In this document: one piece after another, positions 11,438-17,500 of the stretch
Layout: the number at the start of each line of letters is the position of its first letter
Numbering within the stretch: position 1 is the stretch's first letter
Assembly (NCBI GenBank): GCA_034096865.1
Contig: JAWQFJ010016266.1
Span: forward strand, 1-17,500
Length of the DNA stretch: 17,500 bases
Source of the DNA: Theodoxus fluviatilis
Lineage: Eukaryota > Mollusca > Gastropoda > Cycloneritida > Neritidae
Reading direction: 5' to 3'
Made by a program: the position numbers and the translations under genes
Notes under the pieces: generated by a model
Told to the model about the DNA's origin: nothing
What the model saw: the letters and a program-made list of their open reading frames with translations, nothing else
The model's database searches: none

Positions 11438-11850
11438 TTCAAGTTGAAAGGAATTATACTCACACATGCACACGCACATTCAAGCTGAAAGGAATTACAC
11501 ACACATATGCACACGTGCATTCAGGTTGAAAGGAATAGTACACACACATGCACACAAGCATTCAAGCTGAAAGGAATTATACACACACATATGCACACGC
11601 GCTTTCAAGTTGAAAGGAATTATACACACACATGCACACGCGCATTCAAGCTGAAACTAATTACACACACATATGCACACGTGCATTCAGGTTGAAAGGA
11701 ATAATACACACACATGCACACAAAGCATTCAAGCTGAAAGGAATTATACACACACATATGCACACGCGCTTTCAAGTTGAAAGGAATTATACACACACAT
11801 GCACACGCGCATTCAAGCTGAAAGGAATTATACACACACATGCACACGCG
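11438..11850. repeat. 41-bp minisatellite with a 166-bp higher-order period
   Basis: About ten units start with TTCAAG or TTCAGG at 11438, 11479, 11520, 11561, 11604, 11645, 11686, 11728, 11771 and 11812, spacing 41-43 bp. Each unit is TTCAAGCTGAAAGGAATTA followed by a short CA run with ATGCACACGCGC. The variant order repeats with a four-unit period: 11520-11660 closely matches 11686-11825, an offset of 166 bp. The CA-rich half of the unit resembles the reverse complement of the neighbouring GT array, so the unit may have arisen from it. Confidence 0.93.
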
Positions 11851-11887
11851 CGTGCGCATGAGCTGACACCAAAGCTGCAGACTGTCG

Positions 11888-11906
11888 CCAAAGACCATAC
11901 ATGACT
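11888..11906 (-). repeat. Dispersed repeat core inside the transposase relic
   Basis: Read on the minus strand, GTCATGTATGGTCTTTGG matches the terminal core of the dispersed repeat seen at 1-18, 8671-8688 and 13037-13056, apart from one or two bases. It sits exactly where transposase similarity ends. It is short, so chance or shared microsatellite-type sequence cannot be excluded, but the flanking position is suggestive. Confidence 0.4.
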
Positions 11907-11998
11907 TTTTGCTTGCTGCGATACAGCTTGTTTCTCACAGCTCTCACCATCTTTTCGAGATCTTTTTCCTTTCCCGAGTAACTGGTGGAAGGCAGACT
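11903..11998 (-). pseudogene. Coiled-coil-like segment of the transposase, shifted frame
   Basis: In the frame one base away from the THAP exon, the sequence after about 11992 reads PSTSYSGKEKDLEKMVRAVR and continues with a Lys/Arg-rich stretch ending SKQKV. It is charged, with Leu/Met/Val spaced roughly every third or fourth residue. In P-element-type transposases a leucine-zipper dimerisation helix follows the THAP finger at this place. The match is by position and character, not by a specific motif. It stops abruptly where a dispersed-repeat core (11888-11905) begins, followed by the 41-bp minisatellite. Confidence 0.5.
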
Positions 11999-12425
11999 AC
12001 ACGGAAGGGCATCGCAGGGTATAGCTCGATTCGTCAGCATTTTCTTCTTTTGTTTTGGAGCCAGAGCTTGTGTCAGGAAGGGAAGATCTTTCCTGAGGGT
12101 ATGGTTTTTTATTTGTAACTTTGGGCGGCGGGTTAGGCACATCAAAAATAGTTGGAATAGCATTCCAGACCAGTCTATCTTTTCCAGCTGGACGGATGAA
12201 TTGATTTGGTTCAAAGTGGTCACTGCAAAGGACAAGACCAGCAGTAGACAGATCAGCAGCACTTTCTCCCATCAAATCTTGACGTCTTGAATTTTGCACC
12301 CATTTGCTACATCTTGTCTCGTCTCGGGGGAAGCGGAAAAAATAATTTCCACGACAGCCGTATCTGGCATTTGAACACGATATTGCAGCGCAGTTTTCTC
12401 CTCCGTGCCTTAATCGTCGCTTCAT
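11997..12425 (-). pseudogene. THAP zinc-finger exon of the P-like transposase
   Basis: This is an ATG-initiated frame of 142 codons. Residues 12-94 carry all diagnostic features of a THAP domain, the DNA-binding C2CH finger that P-element transposases use to recognise transposon ends: Cys12 and Cys17 (C-x4-C), the invariant Trp42, Cys67-x2-His70 followed by Phe71, and Pro91 in the AIPTIF box (residues 89-94). The start is a true ATG at 12425-12423, eleven residues before the first zinc ligand, a normal distance for the family. The finger itself is undamaged. The frame leaves the transposase path near 12000, where a one-base shift sends it to a stop at 11999-11997. Domesticated host THAP genes exist, but the downstream transposase segments argue that this is part of the transposon. 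Confidence 0.88.
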
Positions 12426-12889
12426 TTTCAGCTATGAGAGAATTGAACGCGTCGATTCTAATTCCAGCTAAAAACACCACAGTGTTCAGAGTTATGCGAG
12501 GAAAAGCTTTCTAACCTATTGACGCCAGTCGCTTTTTCTTACGGGAGACCCGTATGCTGCTCGATCGCCTGCTGCTCAGCGCGCAGATTATAATTATGCG
12601 CCCGGTGTTTATTTCTTTATTAAGACCAGCTTGATGGGGACGTGCTTTTCTATGGAGAAAATTGTGTTTAGATCTTTTAGGAGAGATATAGTTTACTGAC
12701 ACCTTGACCCTTTTCCTAGCTTTAGTGTGGGAATTTTCATTTTAGTGTTTAAACTCGCTTCTCCACGCACTCGGCTAATTACTAGTGTTCATGTTTACAA
12801 ACTACGGAATAAACGGTTTACCACATACATATCGCTTTCAAGAAATACTATAAAAATCCTTGCACGCACTTGCATTCTGCTATTCATAT
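12426..12889. other. Region 5' of the transposase relic, no gene seen
   Basis: This should hold the 5' leader and terminal repeat of the P-like element. I could not match any inverted repeat with the 3' side. A short palindromic word, ACGGGAGACCCGT, lies near 12541-12553. GCACTCGGCTAATTAC near 12768 resembles a fragment of the dispersed repeat but is too short to call. Confidence 0.45.
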
Positions 12890-12968
12890 ACTAAACTTTA
12901 TTCCTCACGCACGTGGCATAGATGCAACACTCACTATACATGTGTATCTCGCACAAGCGCTCCTGGGG

Positions 12969-13056
12969 AGACTCGCGAAAACGGGGAGATCACTCTGTTG
13001 GAAATCTCGCTAAAATCAGCCGAGTGCGCGGTCTTAGTAATGTATGTCCTTTGTGG
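12969..13056 (+). repeat. Dispersed repeat, forward copy
   Basis: This is the plus-strand counterpart of the copy at 8671-8767. It contains AGACTCGCGAAAACGGGG (12969-12986) and then AGCCGAGTGCGCGGTCTTAG with TAATGTATGTCCTTTG (13018-13053). The two copies are in opposite orientation and bracket the whole transposase relic. The element body may extend left toward 12890. The family is not recognised. Confidence 0.6.
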
Positions 13057-13080
13057 AAACTCGCTCAGTCTCACAACTTC

Positions 13081-13158
13081 GCGCCGCTGTAACCCACTTG
13101 GTCAGGCCTTGACAACTGCGCGCCACCGTGACCCACTTGGTCAGGCCTGGAGCGGCAG
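13081..13158 (+). repeat. 39-bp tandem duplication
   Basis: Two copies of GCGCCRCYGTRACCCACTTG with GTCAGGCCT lie 39 bp apart (ACCCACTTGG at 13092 and 13131). They sit between the dispersed repeat and the 33-bp array. Confidence 0.8.
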
Positions 13159-13195
13159 CGCTACTCTCTACTCTTACCACGTGCCTTCAGTGTGT

Positions 13196-14640
13196 CCGGA
13201 GAGACTCCACCCCACTCCAGTCAGCAAGACACAGAGACTCCACCCCACTCCAGTCAGCAAGACACAGAGACTCCACCCCACTCCAGTCAGCAATACACAG
13301 AGACTCCACCCACTCCAGTCAGCAAGACACAGGGACTCCCCCCACTCCAGTCAGCGAGACACAGAGACTCCACCCCACTTCAGTCAGCAAGACACAGACT
13401 CCACCCCGCTCCAGTCAGCAAGACAAAGAGACTCCACCCCACTCCAGTCAGCAAGGCACAGAGACTCCCCCCCACTCCAGTCAGCAAGACACAGAGACTC
13501 CCCCCCACTCCAGTCAGCAAGACACAGAGACTCCACCCCACTCCAGTCAGCAAGGCACAGAGACTCCCCCCCACTCCAGTCAGCAAGACACAGAGACTCC
13601 ACCCCACTCCAGTCAGCAACACACAGAGACTGCACCCCACTCCAGTCAGCAAGACACAGAGACTGCACCCCACTCCAGTCAGCAACACACAGAGACTCCA
13701 CCCCACTCCAGTCAGCAAGACACAGAGACTGCACCCCACTCCAGTCAGCAAGACACAGAGACTGCACCCCACTCCAGTCAGCAACACACAGAGACTCCAC
13801 CCACTCCAGTCAGCGACACACAGAGACTCCACCCCACTCCAGTCAGCAATACACAGACTCCACCCACTCCAGTCAGCAATACACAGAGACTCCCCCCCAC
13901 TCCAGTCAGCAATACACAGAGACTCCACCCCACTCCAGTCAGCAACACACAGAGACTCCACCCACTCCAGTCAGCGAGACACAGAGACTCCACCCCACTC
14001 CAGTCAGCAATACACAGAGACTCCACCCACTCCAGTCAGCAATACACAGAGACTCCCCCCCACTCCAGTCAGCAATACACAGAGACTCCACCCCACTCCA
14101 GTCAGCAACACACAGAGACTCCACCCCACTCCAGTCAGCAAGACACAGAGACTGCACCCCACTCCAGTCAGCAACACACAGAGACTCCCCCCCACTCCAG
14201 TCAGCAAGACACAGAGACTCCCCCCCACTCCAGTCAGCAAGACACAGAGACTCCACCCCACTCCAGTCAGCAAGGCACAGAGACTCCCCCCCACTCCAGT
14301 CAGCAAGACACAGAGACTCCCCCCCACTCCAGTCAGCAAGACACAGAGACTCCACCCCACTCCAGTCAGCAAGACACAGAGACTGCACCCCACTCCAGTC
14401 AGCAAGACACAGAGACTCCACCCCACTCCAGTCAGCAAGACACAGAGACTCCACCCCACTCCAGTCAGCGAGACACAGAGACTGCACCCCACTCCAGTCA
14501 GCAAGACACAGAGACTGCACCCCACTCCAGTCAGCAAGACACAGGGACTCCCCCCACTCCAGTCAGCAAGACAGAGACTCCACCCCACTCCAGTCAGCAA
14601 GACACAGAGACTGCACTCCACTCCAGTCAGCAAGACACAG
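13196..14640. repeat. 33-bp minisatellite, about 45 units
   Basis: The unit is GAGACTCCACCCCACTCCAG followed by TCAGCAAGACACA (33 bp). Variants fall at two sites: CTCCACCCC, CTCCCCCCC or CTGCACCCC; and AGCAAGAC, AGCAACAC, AGCAATAC, AGCAAGGC or AGCGAGAC. Some units are 31-32 bp. Variant order shows block duplication: 13461-13600 is identical to 14181-14320 (offset 720), and 13861-13960 to 14024-14123 (offset 163). Because 33 is a multiple of three, all three forward frames stay open as 11-residue repeats (TPPHSSQQDTE, RLHPTPVSKTQ, DSTPLQSARHR) and reverse frames also stay open. This many simultaneous open frames, with one- and two-base unit deletions, argues against a coding array. The minus strand carries GGGG and GG runs in every unit. 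Confidence 0.96.
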
Positions 14641-14739
14641 CTGCTGCTTGCTGGAATGTTGAGCTCAGGCAAGCACCTCGCGCCTCCAACGTGCACTTCC
14701 CGGCCGTTGTCCCAGCGTTCCAGACACTGACGTTACCCT

Positions 14740-14741
<2 letters not shown>

Positions 14742-14773
<32 letters not shown>
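14742..14773. repeat. Poly-C run of 32 bases
   Basis: An uninterrupted C homopolymer, about 100 bp past the end of the 33-bp array. Its exact length is likely to be unreliable in any sequencing technology. Confidence 0.97.
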
Positions 14774-15454
14774 AGCTGCGGAGCTCTGGTGTAAAATAGG
14801 TAACAGATAAAGGTGTGATTTTATATAGCGACTCATCACACACGTGTGGGAACAATCCTCTTTACACTTTGCCCCCCGATCACAAGGCTGCTTGATCAAA
14901 TATTCACTGGAACCTGACAGCAAGCACTGAGACAGACATTTTAAGACGCAATGGAGAGTGGAGTGCCGGGGTGGATTGTATAGAGTGACTGAAAGAGAAT
15001 CAATGACAAGCAACCGATAATTGTTCTTTATTGAGCCAAAGTGACAAGGCTGGCTACGAGATAGACATATATAGTGTAAGGGGCAAGTGAATCATGTGCA
15101 GGGCGGTGAAGCAGTGAGGACAGTTGTTACTTCAAAAGCTTCCCCTAAGAGATCTAAAGCGCCTCTGCACGCCCCTGCCAACCCGCCAACTCTCCATCTC
15201 GACCTTTCCCTCATCGGCTGGAGAACCACCCCCAAACGGCCCCTTTCAGGGGCTTATCGGTTCAAGAAAGAACAAATCTCGGTTGCTTGTCATTTATTCT
15301 CTTTCAGTCATTTTAAGACGCACACAGTCAGGTACCAGCACAAGCTCGAGTTCCTGGAGAATTTTCCAACCCGATGCTGGCTCATGGCCGCATACAAAGG
15401 GTTAATCGCACCACAGTGTGTCATCACTGCCTTCTCATGTACCCGGTTTTACTC
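14774..15454. other. Non-coding spacer between the two large arrays
   Basis: No recognisable gene. It contains the inverted-repeat pair at 14986-15310. A plus-strand frame at 15087-15482 overlaps both the inverted repeat and the SINE relic and shows no known domain. Confidence 0.5.
14986..15310. repeat. Inverted-repeat pair with 52-bp arms
   Basis: The left arm (14986-15037) begins TGACTGAAAGAGAATCAATG and continues ACAAGCAACCGA and TTGTTCTTT. The right arm (15259-15310) is its reverse complement with about six mismatches; the outer 31 bp have one. The loop is about 220 bp. A 14-bp direct word, CATTTTAAGACGCA, occurs at 14937-14950 and 15309-15322, abutting the right arm but 35 bp outside the left. 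No target-site duplication or transposase was seen. It may be a small MITE or an inverted duplication. Confidence 0.75.
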
Positions 15455-15590
15455 CTGGGTGGGGAGAAGCAACGTGAGTTAAGCACCTTGCTCAATGATG
15501 CAACTCTGGGAACCGCGCAGCTTCGAACACCGTACCCACCACCCGCGAGCCGCTGCAGATCAATCGCTCGGAACACTCGGCGGGCGTCGC
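15455..15590 (-). mobile_element. Relic of a tRNA-derived SINE
   Basis: The minus strand of about 15590-15520 reads CGCCGAGTGTTCCGAGCG, then after about 40 bp GGTGTTCGAAGC. These resemble a tRNA-like A box (GCCGAGTGG...) and B box (GGTTCGAAnCC) at roughly the normal spacing. Further along the minus strand, GTTGCATCATTGAGCAAGG and CTTAACTCACGTTGC resemble the GACA-AAGGCA-CTTAAC type of conserved stretch that follows tRNA heads in many invertebrate SINEs (from memory of such repeats, not checked). No intact internal promoter remains. It ends about 40 bp before the 21-bp array. Confidence 0.4.
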
Positions 15591-15630
15591 AGCTCTGGGG
15601 CAAGGTAGTGGCGCAGGTGCGTTCTGTACA

Positions 15631-17500
15631 AACACGCCGTGACAAGACACTCACACGCCGTGACAAGACACTCACACGCCGCGACAAGACACCTGCACGC
15701 CGCGACAAGACACTCACACGCCGCGACAAGACACTCACACGCCGCGACAAGACACTCACACGCCGCGACAAGACACTCGCACGCCACAACAAGACACTCA
15801 CACGCCACAACAAGACACTCACACGCCGCGATGACACCCACACTCCGCGACAAGACACCTGCACGCCGCGACAAGACACCTGCATGCCGCGACAAGACAC
15901 CTGCACGCCGCGACAAGACACTCGCGCGCCGCGACAAGACACCCTCCCTCCTCGACAAGACACCCACACTCCGCGACAAGACACCCACACTCCGCGACAA
16001 GACACCCACACTCCGCGACAAGACACCCACACTCCGCGACAAGACACTCACAGGCCGCGACAAGACACCTGCACGCCGCGACAAGACACTCACACGCCGC
16101 GACAAAACACCCACACTCCGCGACAAGACACCTGCACGCCGCGACAAGACACCCACACGCAGCGACAAGACACCCACACTCCGCGACAAGACACCTGCAC
16201 GCCGCGACAAGACACCTGCAAGCCGCGACAAGACACTCGCACGCCGCGACAAAACACTCACACGCCGCGACAAGACACCCACACTCCGCGACAAGACACC
16301 TGCACGCCGTGACAAGACACCTGCACGCCGCGACAAGACACCTGCACGACGCGACAAAACACTCACACGCCGCGACAAGACACTCGCACGCCGCGACAAA
16401 ACACTCACACGCCGCGACAAGACACCCACACGCCGCGACAAGACACTCACCGCCGCGACAAAACACTCACACGCCGCGACAAGACACTCGCACGCCGCGA
16501 CAAGACACTCACACTCCGCGACAAGACACTCACACGCCGCGACAAGACACTCACACGCCGCGACAAGACACTCACACGCCGCGACAAGACACTCACACGC
16601 CGCAACAAGACACTCACACGCCGCGACAAGACACTCACACGCCGCGACAAGACACTCGCACGCCGCGACAAGACACCTGCACGCCGCGACAAGACACTCA
16701 CACGCCGCGACAAGACACTCACACGCCGCGACAAGGCACTCACACGCCGCGACAAGACACTCACACGCCGCGACAAGACACTCACACGCCGCGACAAGAC
16801 ACTCACACGCCGCGACAAGACACCAGCACGCCGCGACAAGACACTCACACGCCGCGACAAGACATTCACACGCCGCGACAAGACACTCACACTCCGCGAC
16901 GAGACACCTGCACACCGCAACAAGACACATGCACGCCGCGACAAGACACTCACACTCCGCGACGAGACACCTGCACACCGCGACAAGACACCTGCACGCC
17001 GCGACAAGGCACTCGCACGCCGCGACAAGACACTCACACTCCGTGACGAGACACCTGCACGCCGCGACAAGACACCTGCACGCCGCGACAAGACACTCGC
17101 ACGCCGCGACAAGACACCAGCACGCCGCGACAAGACACTCACACGCCGCGACAAGACACTCACACGCCACGACAAGACACCTGCACGCCGCGACAAGACA
17201 CCTGCACGCCGCGACAAGACACTCGCACGCCGCGACAAGATACTCACACGCCGCGACAAGACACTCACACGCCGCGACAAGACACTGACACGCCGCGACA
17301 AGACACCTGCACGCCGCGACAAGACACCTGCACGCCGCGACTAAACACTCACACGCCGCGACAAGACACTCACACGCCGCAACAAGACACTCAGACGTCG
17401 CGACAAGACACTCACACGCTGCGACAAGACACTCGCACGCCGCGACAAGACACTCACACGCCGCGACAAGACACTCACACGCCGCGACAAGACACTCGCA
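15631..17500. repeat. 21-bp minisatellite, about 89 units, runs off the window
   Basis: The unit is ACACTCACACGCCGCGACAA plus G. Frequent variants are CTCGCACGCC, CCTGCACGCC and CCCACACTCCG, with rarer CCAGCACGCC and single-base changes. A block of four CCCACACTCCG units sits at about 15959-16042. The period is seven codons, so all three forward frames and the reverse frames stay open for hundreds of codons (forward units RRDKTLT, ATRHSHA, PRQDTHT). Each unit carries CGCCGCG, making the array dense in CpG. A two-base deletion near 16449 shifts the frames. The array has no right boundary in this window. Confidence 0.96.

Larger units (their letters stand above)
9124..12425 (-). pseudogene. P-element/THAP9-like DNA transposase, broken and interrupted
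   Basis: The pieces in order on the minus strand are: a THAP zinc finger (12425-12138); a linker and coiled-coil-like segment (to about 11903); a gap filled with satellite (11903-11190); a segment starting [18 protein letters not shown] (from 11189); then, after a frameshift near 10620, SRQKDCLENLFSRIREN; and a basic tail ending KREKNRKIIKLRNL-stop (9124-9126). This order of THAP finger, coiled coil, DPPH region, insertion domain, DxLEN region and C-terminal tail is that of the P-element and THAP9 transposase family, which cuts and pastes DNA with an RNase H-like core. The first part of that core is missing. Two frameshifts and a 722-bp insertion in the C-terminal part show the copy is inactive, unless the assembly is faulty. 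Whether introns originally separated the pieces is unclear. No terminal repeats were identified, so the transposon limits are unknown. Confidence 0.85.

Noticed and set aside
12768..12783. Extra copy of the dispersed repeat (GCACTCGGCTAATTAC)
   Set aside because: Only about 11 matching bases and no neighbouring conserved block, so it may be chance.
13196..14640. CRISPR array
   Set aside because: The repeats are contiguous 33-bp units with no unique spacers, in a eukaryotic setting with no cas genes.
12860..14810. Open frames of 512-600 codons on the plus strand and long minus-strand frames over the same DNA
   Set aside because: They are produced by a 33-bp tandem repeat (multiple of three). 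All three forward frames and several reverse frames are open at once, and units with one- or two-base deletions move between frames.
15374..17322. Open frames of 200-550 codons on both strands near the right end
   Set aside because: Artefact of the 21-bp array. The peptides are simple seven-residue repeats in every frame with no non-repeat domain.

Overview
The window looks like nuclear DNA from an animal. It holds no operon, no ribosome-binding-site-led genes, no rRNA or tRNA gene and no CRISPR array. It is dominated by long dinucleotide microsatellites and five separate tandem-repeat arrays. The only recognisable protein-coding homology is a decayed transposase of the eukaryotic P-element/THAP9 type. 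A tRNA-derived SINE relic, frequent (CT)n and (GT)n tracts and minisatellites would fit an invertebrate, perhaps a gastropod mollusc. That placement is an impression from repeat style, not a demonstrated assignment.

Layout, left to right. 1-836 is non-coding and starts with the tail of a dispersed repeat. 837-1242 is a long CT/CTGT microsatellite. 1243-5312 is non-coding with no supported gene. 5313-5412 is a polypyrimidine/C-rich tract. 5520-6307 is a 70-bp tandem array that is degenerate on its left and homogeneous on its right. 6308-7353 is non-coding with one more C-rich tract. 7354-7831 is a compound (CT)n-(GT)n microsatellite with an internal longer-period duplication. 7832-8670 is non-coding, followed by an inverted copy of the dispersed repeat at 8671-8767.

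The core of interest is 9124-12425 on the minus strand: a broken P-element-like transposase. It has an intact-looking N-terminal THAP zinc finger (12425-12138) and a short coiled-coil-like piece. A gap follows, filled by a 41-bp minisatellite and a (GT)n tract. After the gap come the DPPHLLK region, the insertion-domain-like region, the DCLENLF region and a basic C-terminal tail. The sequence that should encode the first half of the RNase H-like catalytic core is absent. There are two apparent frameshifts. A roughly 720-bp inverted-repeat (MITE-like) element at 9212-9931 separates the last 28 codons from the rest. The window therefore holds nested elements: a P-like transposon, invaded by a MITE-like element and by expanding satellites.

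From 12890 rightward the DNA is repetitive: another dispersed-repeat copy (12969-13056), a 39-bp tandem duplication, a 33-bp minisatellite of about 45 units (13196-14640), a 32-base poly-C run, a 52-bp inverted-repeat pair spanning 14986-15310, a tRNA-derived SINE relic (about 15455-15590, minus strand) and a 21-bp minisatellite of about 89 units that runs off the right end. The two largest arrays have periods divisible by three, so they create very long open frames on both strands. I do not regard these as genes. Nothing here forms a functional multi-gene system. The value of the window is as a record of transposon decay, nested insertion and satellite turnover.
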